Assembly (NCBI RefSeq): GCF_000149955.1
Contig: NC_030992.1
Coordinates: forward strand, 1,457,073-1,521,072
Reading direction: 5' to 3'
Source: Fusarium oxysporum f. sp. lycopersici 4287
Lineage: Eukaryota > Ascomycota > Sordariomycetes > Hypocreales > Nectriaceae
Length of the DNA stretch: 64,000 bases
In this document: piece after piece, positions 44,058 through 56,390 of the stretch
Layout: each line of letters starts with the position of its first letter
How positions within the stretch are numbered: the stretch's first letter is position 1
The notes under the pieces: model-generated
The model's input: only the letters and a program-made list of their open reading frames with translations
What the model was told of the DNA's origin: nothing
Database searches by the model: none
Position numbers and translations under genes: made by a program

Positions 44058-44762
44058 GGACCCCTTTTCATAGGTAGACAAATGAAATCTAAAGGATTGC
44101 AAAAATTGTCCCCACCTCCAGTGTTAGTGGAGATACCCCATATTCTGGATAGTCTAGGGTGATGCTCTCTAAAAACACGCCTGGAACGCAAATAATATCT
44201 GAAGGAAATCTCTTTACTTGCATCTTACGGAGGCCCATATAGTACTCGAGGCTTTGGGTCTCAAAAATACAGTGTGGCAGAAAATTTGCAAGAGCTTCAA
44301 TTTTCTGAAAGCAGATTCCTAGGTAGCTGCTATGTAAGTATAGTAGCTTGGAGCTTCGTGAGATGTCTGGCAACTTGAGCAAGCCAATTGTTGCGACCAT
44401 CAAGGTTTCATTTTGTGCGAGTACCCAGAACTCGGGGGTAATAAAACTTCTGATGAAACAGGGTGCCAAGATTAACTGGTCTAAAGATCTACTAAAATAC
44501 ACTAAACTTACCTAAGTCTTTTCATCACTTAGGGTAAAGGTCCTGTTTTCTTGCCTCCCCTTGCCAGACTAGTTTCTTGCCCTCTAATATTAAGCAGTTT
44601 ACCCTAGGTTCTTAATAATTTAATAGTCATGTTTGGCAATTTACTTGTGTTGCCGGCTATTGATTGCACAGCCTTTGTCCCTATTGATATAGGTTACCTT
44701 AGTTTAGTAGAATGATTGATAGTTCCTGTCTAGACAACCTCACAACTACGAGGTCCAAAATA
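44058..44762 (-). other. AT-rich stretch with an unsupported 137-codon frame
   Basis: A minus-strand frame (44502-44089) begins MYFSRSLDQLILAPCFIRSF and has Leu/Ile-rich, LRR-like spacing (LLKLPDISRSSKLLYLHSSY). No family is recognised. It overlaps the probable promoter of the endonuclease III gene. The 44500-44720 part is notably AT-rich, with TTAGGGTAAA and ACCCTAGGTT sequences. Confidence 0.3.
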
Positions 44763-45107
44763 TCAATTCAAGTTGAAGTTCCACGTCAGGTCTCCAAGAT
44801 GCTCTCCATTTTCTGGAAACGTCAAGTCCAATGCACCATCTGGGATGATCTCCTGATAGCTTTGGGCTACTTGGCTGTCCAGTACCGATTCTTCCATCAT
44901 GCCTTCAGATGCTGTCAGGACCGCGGCTGATGGGGCAATCTGTCGCTGTCTAGTCATGTACTCATCAAAACGATTATCAGTGGAGTGACAGGTACACATC
45001 ATATATGACACTGTATAAATCACACAGGGCATTATTTGTCTATCAAGGTCCTCAAATTTGTCACATAATAAGAGCAGTTCCCGGTGCAAAGGGGAACAGT
45101 TTGCCAT
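44763..45107 (-). CDS. Hypothetical 114-aa protein or gene fragment
   Basis: An intact frame from ATG to stop: MANCSPLHRELLLLCDKFED, a middle with several cysteines (SYMMCTCHS), and an acidic C-terminus ending LTWNFNLN. The end looks like the tail of a fungal transcription factor, but this is only an impression. There are no domains, and it lies just downstream of the formaldehyde dehydrogenase gene. It may be the 3' remainder of a lost gene. Confidence 0.3.
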   Translation of the reverse strand: MANCSPLHRELLLLCDKFEDLDRQIMPCVIYTVSYMMCTCHSTDNRFDEYMTRQRQIAPSAAVLTASEGMMEESVLDSQVAQSYQEIIPDGALDLTFPENGEHLGDLTWNFNLN

Positions 45108-45154
45108 TTAACATAAAAATTTGAGATCATTCATCTATACTACATTTTGGGTCA

Positions 45155-46600
<1,446 letters not shown>

Positions 46601-47885
46601 GTTTCTGTGTTATGAGGATGAAATTGACTGTCGATGGAGAAAGAAAGAAGTGTATGACAAGACAGACAAACAGTTTGAGGGGTAGATGAATCTTCAAGGG
46701 GAATCTGTTTATGTACGTAGAAACAGTAGGAAAACCGTCCGCACACTCAGATCCCGATCACCGAGCAACTCCGGTGGGCAACAACGTACCCCGCAATTGG
46801 AGCTCCAATCCACATTCACATCCACACTGAGATAGGAAAAGAATCGCGGCTTCGGGCATGAGAACCAATGCTCATTGGGCGTATGACGCCCAATTTGACT
46901 CTCTTTACGTGAGAGCATTGTGCGGGGACGTTGGCAGAGTATGCCAAGGTACTGCGCCATTGGTGTGAAGTGCTGAGATGGCATTGGCAGAGATAACCAG
47001 ACTGCCCCAAAGACGGAATACTCTTTCGGCAGATGAGACCGATCTGGCCGACGGTTAGGGAGAGAAGCCGCACCAGTGAGTCAGGGCGAGAGCTCTTCGT
47101 GGCTTCACGGGGTCGGAAGACCTTCCGTTCGACGCCGTGCCCACTTGACGTGATCACTTAAATCATCTTTGGCAAAAGGTTAAAGCGGTCTTGGTTCCGA
47201 GCGCTCGGGAAGAGGAAGATAAGAAATTACTGTATTTTAGAATTTGGAAAGAAGCAATTCAGACCCTTCCCAAACTTCAATCAAACAAGCTGGCCCCACA
47301 CTTCAGTGAAGCTCTCTCTTTACATTCCGCTTTGGTTATCACTCATTATACCGAGGAAAATCACAGTTCAAAATGTGATCGAGTATCGGTATTTGTCTCG
47401 ATTTTGGCTTAATGATATCTTCTTGATTTGCAAGAGCTCAAGTGCTGCAGCCTTTGTGGGCACAGAATTCGACTAATGTGAAGTCTTACAAGTCCTACAG
47501 ACATGCAACAAAGGAGCAGAAAATTCGACCTTCAATTGGAAACAAACATAACTGACCAGCTTTCACATTTTGCTGGGAGGATAACTATTGGCTTGGTTGA
47601 GCTATTAGAGAGAGCCGATGTCATGTGCAAGGGTCGCGTCGGATAAACAACGGCTAGTGTTACCCATCGCGATAGCTCCAAAAAATATCCCAAGCGCGTT
47701 CAGCTCAAGCAAACAGGAGCTTGCAACTCAACTTCGCTTTAACAATTTATATCCATTCCACCACTAAATACGATCACCGCATGCGAAAACAGTGCAATCC
47801 AACGTGAGGGAGCGAAGAATTCAGCTTAATTCACGCGCCGATACGGCAAGCCAAATCCGAAGGCAGAGGAGTTCTGTCTAGCATA
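46601..47885. other. Divergent promoter region
   Basis: About 1.3 kb lies between two divergently transcribed genes. Minus-strand frames of 85-113 codons overlap in other phases and have no motifs. I see no TATA box in the last 200 bp before 47886. Confidence 0.5.
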
Positions 47886-50800
47886 ATGTCATCTCGTTTC
47901 ATTGTTCCGGACTCTAGTCCTCCAGTAAGCCCAGCGCCATCGACGCCAGACAAGAGCGGCCGCGGCACAGGCTTTTCGTTTCTTGCCGACAATCCTTCAA
48001 CGACTCCAGCTGGACCACCTCCATCATCAGCCGCTTCCTTTACACCCGCGGGTGCCCCGTCTGATTCATACATGGGAAGCTCTTTCATGCGTGGAATGAC
48101 TGATACAAAGCCTCTGAGCTTTGGCGTATCCAACAACTCATCCTCCGGAAGAAATCTTTTTGGTCGCACAGGCGCCTCGAGCAACCCGCTTGGTCGATCC
48201 ATTAGAGGACGACAGCCTTCAGGATTGAGCCGCCAGTTCAGCGCGGCGGACGAGGAAGAGGAGGATCAAGAAGAAGATCAAGATGCTGAAGGAGATGTGG
48301 AGCTCCCACCCCCTCGAGGTAATCTTTTTCGCATGTCTGCTGCTCCAGACGAACGCCTCGAGGATGACGAAGTTGACGCCGAGATCGAACGCTACATCGA
48401 CCAAGACATTGCCGGTGAAGAAGACGAGAGAGAAAGTTATGGGGAAGACGACCATGCTTTCGAGCGCGAAGAATCCGAAGAACCCGATATGTTCTTGAAC
48501 ATGAGACACGACGATCGACCCTATGGCCAGCCTATGATTGGTGATGAATCCGACCTCATGATGCTCAATACACCAGCCGCGACAAAACGAGTGCGCCAAG
48601 AAGCGGAAAGCATTTTCAGACAAACATCAGCCCATCTTGGCATGTCAGGGCGCCAGGAGGGTTTCCATTTTGCATCGATCGCCAAAAATCTTTACAGTCA
48701 GCACGAACATGCACCAGTTGTCGAACCCGCAGACATGATCCTCGAAACCGAAGAGCTCGTATGTAGGTTATACGAAGAGGGAGTTGGACCTGAGGAAGAC
48801 GTTGAGAAGATGGACAATTCTTTGTCTAACATCACGTTTCGCCTTACTGAACTATGGAACAAGACCGTGAATGGACTGCCACAACCAGAAGGAGAGGATT
48901 TTGCAACCATAGGTCCTGGTTTCAACACTGACCCATTCGAGAAGGCGGCCTATGTCGCACAACTAATACTTCGAATGCACCACACTCGCTTCGGCACTAA
49001 TACCGACGAGGAGAAGACACCACCGCTACCCGAAATCCTGTTCGACTGGATGCACAACAATCATAACCTGTACCCTGATCAGGTGCGTGAGGTCAGCCGC
49101 CACATACCAAGCCCTGCATGCCATCCTCTATTCTGGCAGACTGTACGATGCTCCCTGCTACGAGGAGATGTTGGCAGCGCATCCCATCTACTGAAAGAAG
49201 CTGGTTGGCAGAATGTACGCCGAGGACCTAGAAGTGATTATGCGTACACGGGCAAAGCTCTTGAGAACGTCAGACGTTTTGCCGCTGCCACTAGCGAAGT
49301 CCTGGACCAGTGCCCAGGTACAAGATCAGAATGGGATATCTGGAATAGCAACTGGACTCTTTTTCGAATTCAGGCTCGCGGATCTCTGAACCGAATGACC
49401 CTGTTCGCCGAAGGAAGGGAACAGGATGTTCAGGATTTGATGGACGACGAGTTTGCCCCCCAACAACAATCACTATCCACAATGGCTCGGAAGGCCTCAA
49501 GTCAAATCCCTTGGGATATCTACGAAAACTTGCAAACCGTGTATGGTATCATTCTTGGTAACCATGAGGCTATCCTGGAAATCGCACAGGATTGGTGTGA
49601 AGCAACAATAGGCCTTTTCGGGTGGTGGGATGATGGGAATCAACGCCACAAGGCTCTGAGACTTTCACAGTCGCAGTTACTGCGGGCATCATCTCGCTTC
49701 GCTGGCTCCGAAGACTACTTCGATCGACTGGCAACTGCTTTTCACATGGTTGTGCAGTCAGATCTGAACCCTAATGTTTTGAACCCCGTCGAGGTTGCCG
49801 TGGCCTCCGCTTTCGAAGGAAACGTTAACGCCGTGCTGGGATTCCTGAGGATATGGTCATTGCCACTGGCATGTACTGTGGCAGAAGTCGCATCCCTAGG
49901 CGAATGGCTCCCCGCTCCTAACGGCCCCAACCTGTTTCCTACTGACAGTCTGGATATGGACGATCTTGCGCTACTAGGCGTGACTCAACCAGGACCGGAT
50001 GAACTGGATGGTATCAAAGACACAACTCTTGTCCTGTACGCTAGGGAATTGGCAGGTATAGAGCAACTGTCACCAGAGCGCGATGGGTGGGAAATGGCCA
50101 TACAGGTGTTAGGCCGAATGGATTCGCCTGAGAGATCAGAGGAGACAGTGGGCGAACTCCTTCGAGATCTTCTTGCTACGTTAAATGAGAACTCAGGACG
50201 AACCGTGGACAAAATTTGGACAATACTGAATGACCTCGGCATGATTAACTACGCAGAGGAAACAGCAGAGGTTAGTAATTTTGAGTATGATACTGAACGA
50301 AACTGACCCGAAACAGACATTCGCAGAGATCCTTTCCAAGGAGTCTCATCGCTATGGCGAGGCTCTCTGGTACTATGCGCTCTCCCATCGCTCAGACAAG
50401 GTCCGGGAGGTGCTGAATCTACTAATGTCTTACTCGCTTGTCCAGTCCACAGTCTACCCCTCAGAGAAGGATCTAGATCAGGATCTCAAGGATCTATTAC
50501 GAAAGCGAACCGAGACCCTTGAGAAACGAGCCAAGAAGGACCTCGAAGCTGCTCAACTGCTTGGCCGAATGCTCAGCGGTTACGCCACACTACGCAAGTT
50601 TTACGAGCTCCGCGATGCTGAGGACTTGGAGAATATTTCGCCTACAAAGGCTCTCAAATTGAAAAAGCAAGCGGCATCTGCACTAGTTGCTGTTATTTCT
50701 AGTTCCGACGACAACATCCGTGGTGGACTTTACGACGAAACGCGGGATGCAGTAGTCAGCGAGGACTTCCTCCTGGCCCTGCTGGGAGAGGCCACTGTCT

Positions 50801-51210
50801 TTATTAATCAATCCCCAGCCGTCGTCACACTCCCCCAGATCGATGTTCTGCTCAAAGCCATCGAGGACTTACAAACAGTGGGGGATCGAGTGTATTCGGC
50901 GTGCGTCGATTTCTTCAATCTTGTATTGGCATCTGCCCAGGGACTGAAGGGCTCTACGCCACAAGATCTAATGGCCAAATCAACAGCCTCTCTAGGAGGA
51001 AGCTTCATGATGACCGGAAGCTCCGTGTTGGTGAATCATCTGCACAAGTCGATCTCGGCAGGAACAAAGGTTAACAGAGGATGGGACTGGAGGAAGGGTT
51101 GGCTTGCAACAAGCAAGGGCGAAGACGTTCTTCGAAAACTTCGATTAGGATTGGCAAAGGATCTGGCGACACTTTGGCTGGAAGACGCAGATGGTGTCGT
51201 TGCCTACTAG
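47886..51210 (+). CDS. NUP85: Nucleoporin Nup85-like protein
   Basis: Predicted subunit of the Y-shaped (Nup84) nuclear pore scaffold. Exon 1 is 47886-50270 and exon 2 is 50317-51210 (46-nt intron with GTTAGT donor), for 1092 residues. The N-terminal 250 residues are disordered: Ser/Pro-rich, then strongly acidic (DEEEEDQEEDQDAEGD). The rest is all-helical without transmembrane segments, with features like Nup85 ACE1-type solenoids: HPLFWQTVRCSLLRGDVGSA followed by SHLLKEAGW, IWSLPLACTVAEVASLGEWL, and ESHRYGEALWYYALSHRSDK at the start of exon 2. The long acidic N-terminus makes it larger than yeast Nup85. The assignment rests on these helical signatures; another solenoid nucleoporin is the main alternative. 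Confidence 0.75.
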
Positions 51211-51626
51211 AAGGCATGTATTTGAACAAGAATGATTTTTGATGCTTTGATATGTGAGTCTGGACTGGCGAATGGAAGGCGCCTATGGTAATACAAGACA
51301 TGAGCGAAATGTAATATATGCCCCCATGTTCTCAGAATGGGAATTATATCCAAACAACGATTTATAGCCCCGACTTTTTGAACACATCCCCCCTCTATTC
51401 CGAGGTTATACGGATGATATGGAAGGGATTCATCTCCGCCGGTGTTCGGATGGTGGAGGCCCCCACATCCCCGGACATCAGTCGTAAACGCCAATCGGCT
51501 CCTGTCAATTTACAATTGACCAAAAAAATCCGCCCCGACTTCGCCCCCACCACAAATTTAGGGAATAACATCTGTAACAAGAGGACCAAAAGAGTCATCG
51601 TTCATCGTTGCCGTGTATAGCCCAAC
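51211..51626. other. Short intergenic region
   Basis: About 400 bp holds the Nup85-like gene's 3' end and the promoter of the aconitase. No coding content is seen. Confidence 0.5.
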
Positions 51627-54191
51627 ATGGTTTCAATGGAGGTCGCCAGCCGCTCAGGCGGTGCCATGACGGTAAGCTACACCATTCCATATTAATTGGG
51701 AACCTTTCTGCAGGAAAACACAGATACACAAGCTGACTCTTACACGCGGTAATAGCAACTCTTGCGACGTTCCGGTCCTAATGCCATTCGGTCAACCACC
51801 GTTCTATCCAATAACACAAGGAGAAACTTCTCAAGCGCGAAGCCTCTTCCTCCTACCTACGAAAAGCTATACACCAAGTACACAGATGTCCGTCGAGTTC
51901 TCGGCAAGCAGCGTCTGACCCTCGCCGAGAAGATCCTCTACAGCCATCTCGACAACCCCGAGGACTCCTTGCTGAACAACACCGACAATGGACGAAACAT
52001 TCGCGGGAAGGCCAATTTGCGCCTCAAGCCCGACCGTGTCAACATGCAGGATGCTTCTGCTCAGATGGCTATTCTTCAGTTCATGTCCTGCAACCTTGCT
52101 AAGCCTGCAATCCCTGCAAGCATTCATTGTGACCACTTGATTGTTGGCTCCAAGGGTGCTGAGGATGATTTGTCTGCTGGTATCCAGACTAACAAGGAGG
52201 TTTTTGATTTCCTTGAGTCTGCAGCGCGCAAGTACGGAATGGACTTTTGGCCTCCTGGTGCTGGTATTATCCACCAGACCGTTCTTGAGAATTATGCTCT
52301 TCCTGGATTGATGATGCTTGGTACCGACTCCCACAGCCCCAATGCTGGTGGTCTTTCTACAATTACCATTGGCGTAGGTGGTGCGGATGCTGTTGAGGCC
52401 CTTGTCGGTGCTCCTTGGGAACTTAAGGCCCCCAAGATTTTGGGCGTGCAACTTGTCGGCAAGCTGAGCAACTGGGCTTCTCCCAAAGACGTCATTCTCC
52501 GTCTTGCTGGCCACCTCACAGTCCGTGGTGGCACTGGCTCCATCATTGAGTATTTCGGTGAAGGTGTCGAAAGCCTAAGCGCCACCGGCATGGCTACTAT
52601 CTGCAATATGGGGTAAGTTTGTACTATAAATCGGGGGATCTGGAAAATACTGACTTAATCTAGCGCTGAAGTCGGTGCCACTACCTCGATCTTTCCTTAC
52701 ACCAAGGCTTCAGCTAGATACCTTGACTCGACCCGGCGATCTCAGGCGAACAAGAACATTGAAGCTCTCGAGGCCTTCGCCAGCAACAGCTCCGACCCCG
52801 ATGCTCGATGGCAATTCAAGGCTGATGAGGGCGCTGAATATGACGAACTCATCACCATCGATCTTTCGACCCTCGAACCTCACATTAATGGCCCTTTTAC
52901 ACCAGATCTGGCCACACCACTCTCCAAGTTCAAGGAAGTTGTGAAGGAACAGGACTGGCCCCAGGTTCTTTCCGCTGGTCTCATTGGTAGCTGCACCAAC
53001 AGTTCCTACGAGGATATGACCCGAGTCGAGAGCTTGCTTAAGGATGCCAAGAAGGCTGGGCTTAAGCCTGCTGCCGACTTCTACATCACTCCCGGGAGTG
53101 AACAGATTCGTGCCACGCTTGAGCGCGATGGTACCCTCGAGACATTCCAGGAGGCCGGCGGAATTGTTCTCTCAAATGCCTGTGGTCCCTGTATTGGTCA
53201 GTGGAAGCGACAAGATGGCGTTGAGAAGGGCACAAGCAATGCGATCCTGACCTCGTATAACCGAAACTTCCGTGGTCGAAATGATGGCAATCCTGATACC
53301 ATGAACTTTCTGGCCTCTCCCGAGATCGTTACCGCCATGGCCTTTGCCGGATCCACTACCTTCAACCCTGTTACCGATAGCATTAAGACACCTGATGGCA
53401 AGGACTTCATGTTCTCTCCTCCTCACGGTCTCGAAGGTCCCCAGACTCCTTTTGAGTCTGGCAACGCCGAGCTTGGTGTGTTATCCCAGGCCCCTGACCC
53501 TAACACCAAGATCGCCATCTCTCCCACTTCTGAGCGTTTGGCATTCCTTGAGCCCTTTGCTCCTTTCCCCTCGTCTGATCTCTCAGGCCTTCGCGTCCTT
53601 GTCAAGGTCACAGGCAAATGTACCACCGATACCATCTCCGCAGCCGGCCCCTGGCTCAAGTACAAGGGTCATCTGCCTAACATCAGCACCAACACCCTCA
53701 ACACTGCCATCAACAAGGAGACCGGTGAGGTCAACGCTGCCTACGACCTCGACGGCTCCAAGCACACTATCCCCGAGCTTGGTCAACTCTGGAAGGAACG
53801 TGGTCAAGAGTGGCTTGTCGTTGCTGAGCACAACTATGGTGAGGGCTCAGCTCGTGAACACGCTGCCCTGCAGCCTCGCTACCTTGGTGCCCGTGTTGTC
53901 CTGACAAAATCGTTCGCCCGTATTCACGAGACCAACCTCAAGAAGCAGGGCGTTGTACCTCTGACTTTTGAGAACGAGGCTGACTATGATAAGATTGCCG
54001 CTGGCGACGAGGTTGCTACTGTCGGTCTGTACGAGATGCTCCAGAATGGTGGCAAGGGCGATGTTCAACTTCGTGTCACTAAAGCCTCCGGTGAGGAGAT
54101 CCTCATTCCCACTAAACACGCCGTTACCAAGGACCAGGCTGGTTTCATTCTTGCTGGCAGTGCTCTCAACCTGCTGTCTAAGGGCATATAA
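51627..54191 (+). CDS. ACO2: Mitochondrial aconitase family protein, Aco2/AcoB type
   Basis: The exons are 51627-51671, 51756-52612 and 52664-54191, with matching phases, for 809 residues. The N-terminus ([15 protein letters not shown], then [20 protein letters not shown]) is a Ser/Arg-rich mitochondrial presequence. The three 4Fe-4S cysteines are in IGSCTNSS and [10 protein letters not shown]. Other active-site blocks are [31 protein letters not shown] and [10 protein letters not shown]. The segment [20 protein letters not shown] and the [20 protein letters not shown] stretch differ from canonical Aco1 and match, from memory, the second aconitase of fungi. Yeast Aco2 dehydrates homocitrate in the lysine (alpha-aminoadipate) pathway. 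The Aspergillus counterpart seems less important for that step, so the in vivo substrate here is open. Confidence 0.9.
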
Positions 54192-54672
54192 GACGAGCCG
54201 CTCTCTTTCTGAGCATTAGTAGATATATCTTTCGGGCCACAGGATGGATTCCTCTCGCGATGCCTAAAAATGCCTGAGTTATGTATTGGACTGGAGAAAA
54301 AGGGCGTTTTTGGTTGGGTGAAAATGCCGAGTGATAGATTGTTTATACCAGCAATACCAAATGTTTTTGTTCTCTAGCCACTTCCACGATTTACGAACGA
54401 AGCTACATGCATATATGCGTCTATTGTTTTCATCAATTGGTAAGATATCTGTATTGCTTCTTAGAGAAGTGGAAACTTTCTAACCGTGTGACTCCGAATT
54501 CGAATTCCTTGACTCCCTGTGGCATATTTACATTTAGATTGTTGGAATCCTTTGCCCCTCAATGACAAGAATGAAGATGGCTGTTTGCCTAAGATGCGCC
54601 TAGTCAAAACCCAATAAGACAGCCTCCTTGACTCCTTTGCAATGCCCCGTCATCATATATCGTGTGAATTCA
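54192..54672. other. Convergent 3' region
   Basis: It lies between the aconitase and the unnamed conserved gene. It is AT-rich with TATACC/AATACC stretches and no coding frame. Confidence 0.5.
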
Positions 54673-56187
54673 TCAAGCGTTCAAGCTCTGAAAGTAACTC
54701 TCTGTCTCTTTCGTCTTGTTGTTGACATGTCGCTGGCGTGCAGTCGCTTTATCCTCGCATTCTCTGAACCAAGCGCAGGCTTTCAACCAAGCAGGATTGC
54801 TCCGCACATATTCAGGCAGTTCCTCCTCGGGCAGGTCACCAAAGTCAAGAATACGCTTGACACCCCGCGGCTTTGGTGGTCTGTAAGGGGGAGTAGTCCC
54901 ATCCTGCTGTGCTTGTTTGATTTTCTCCTGCTGCTTCATCTCTAGAGCCTGCAACCAGCGTTGTCTCTCCACGACCTTGCCAAACCATTCCTTGCGTTTT
55001 GGACGCCGTCTGATTTCGTCGCATTTCTTTCTATACCAAGAACGGGATCGCTTGTGCATGTGATGGATTGCTGGATTCACTGGAAGATAGAGTGGCTTTT
55101 GGTCGCCGAAAACTGGGTTGTACTTGACAATACGTGAAGATACAGTAACATAAGGGGGTGGTTGCAGACTTGACTGTCGATAAATGAGCGAATCGAATGC
55201 CTCGGAATCGAACTCGACCAAAAGCCTCTTTTTGCGAGCTTCTGCTTTGGCACGGAAGGAGAGCGGGACGGGTTTGGCCGGCTTTGCTTCCCCGTCAATG
55301 TCACTAACATCGGCCATATTCACCTCATCATCGATTTCGGCGCTTACTTCAGGCAGGGAACCTTGAAACTGCTGTTTCCTGACTGGGAGCCCTTTACTTG
55401 TCAGGGGAGCCGAGCGCTTAGTGGGAGTTGATAAGAGCTTCGCCTTCGAACTCGTTCGTGTTTCTGGATAATGATGCTCCAAATGTTTCTGTGTATTGTC
55501 CTTCTTTGGCTTGGATGTCCGAGGAGAAGACTTAAATTTGACACCATCTTCAGAGGTAAACTGCATACGATTCACAGGAGCGGTGGAAGGAACGCGCGGT
55601 TGAGAGTCAAGGCCTAGGGAAGGCTCGGTCTTCTTAAACCCTTCGTTTGAAGGAAGCCCCTCAGAAGCCGCTTGCGCCGTCCCAGCCAAGTGTTGGCCGT
55701 CAGTTGTATGGACAGATTGCCCATTTTGAGGCGCATCCATCTTGAGATCCTCTGTGGGAAGCGTTTCCGATCCAATATTTGAACAAGAGCTCAGTTTTTT
55801 GGTGACAAAATCGAGGCCAAGTGGCTGGTTTATCACCTCCTCTGTCTCGGCTTGCAACTCCATTTCCAATCGCGTCTTCGGGTTCGACACAGTCTGTGAA
55901 TTTACCTGGCTAGCAGAAGAGCCCTTGTCAGCTTTCGCTACATCTTGGGCTGCCTTGATCTGCGCGGAGTTGGGTGTTGATCCAACGTGGCTGGTTCCGT
56001 TCCTCTCTAGCCGCAGATGGAGGCTTCTGTCATTTGTATCAATGGAATTGTCTCGTACCAAAGACGAAGGAGGGGCCTCTTGCTCATTTGCTTTCGGAGA
56101 CTGTGTCACGGGAGCGCTGGTATCCGGACTAGAGGCATCTTGAGATGGTGGATCTTGCCTAGAAAAGTGCTGCGAAGGTGTAAACAT
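54673..56187 (-). CDS. Conserved fungal protein of unknown function, disordered with basic C-terminal domain
   Basis: A 504-codon frame. Residues 1-330 are low-complexity and disordered (SQDASSPDTSAP, TSKPKKDNTQKH). The C-terminal 170 residues look conserved and basic: PVNPAIHHMHKRSRSWYRKK, then RPKRKEWFGKVVERQRWLQA, PKPRGVKRILDFGDLPEEEL and NPAWLKACAWFRECEDKATA. It is probably nuclear. I do not recognise the domain. The frame stays open for 11 codons before the first ATG (EFCAKRGRGKF) back to a CTAATAG that looks like a branch site plus acceptor, so an upstream exon is likely. A candidate is the minus-strand frame starting at 56390, which has CAVLTC and HYCDEH. I could not find a donor that joins them. 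Confidence 0.65.
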   Translation of the reverse strand: MFTPSQHFSRQDPPSQDASSPDTSAPVTQSPKANEQEAPPSSLVRDNSIDTNDRSLHLRLERNGTSHVGSTPNSAQIKAAQDVAKADKGSSASQVNSQTVSNPKTRLEMELQAETEEVINQPLGLDFVTKKLSSCSNIGSETLPTEDLKMDAPQNGQSVHTTDGQHLAGTAQAASEGLPSNEGFKKTEPSLGLDSQPRVPSTAPVNRMQFTSEDGVKFKSSPRTSKPKKDNTQKHLEHHYPETRTSSKAKLLSTPTKRSAPLTSKGLPVRKQQFQGSLPEVSAEIDDEVNMADVSDIDGEAKPAKPVPLSFRAKAEARKKRLLVEFDSEAFDSLIYRQSSLQPPPYVTVSSRIVKYNPVFGDQKPLYLPVNPAIHHMHKRSRSWYRKKCDEIRRRPKRKEWFGKVVERQRWLQALEMKQQEKIKQAQQDGTTPPYRPPKPRGVKRILDFGDLPEEELPEYVRSNPAWLKACAWFRECEDKATARQRHVNNKTKETESYFQSLNA

Positions 56188-56390
56188 GAATTTGCCTCGA
56201 CCTCTTTTAGCACAAAACTCCTATTAGAAGGTCGGAAGCCCTTGGCCATATTCGTAGCAGAGGGATCTCTGCTGGCCGCAGTGGGCTCTAATGCTGAGTG
56301 CTCATCACAGTAATGTCTGGAACTAAGCAAAATGATCTTTTCACAAGTGAGAACGGCACAAGTGCCGCCGACATGTGTGGAGGCGGTCAT
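56188..56390 (-). CDS. Possible 5' exon of the preceding gene, with Cys/His motif
   Basis: The frame begins MTASTHVGGTCAVLTCEKII and continues LLSSRHYCDEH, giving C-x4-C and Y-C-x2-H, the look of a small zinc-binding module. It overlaps the acceptor at about 56221, next to which the frame EFCAKRGRGKF opens. No phase-correct GT donor between them is obvious, so the join is unproven. Confidence 0.35.
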
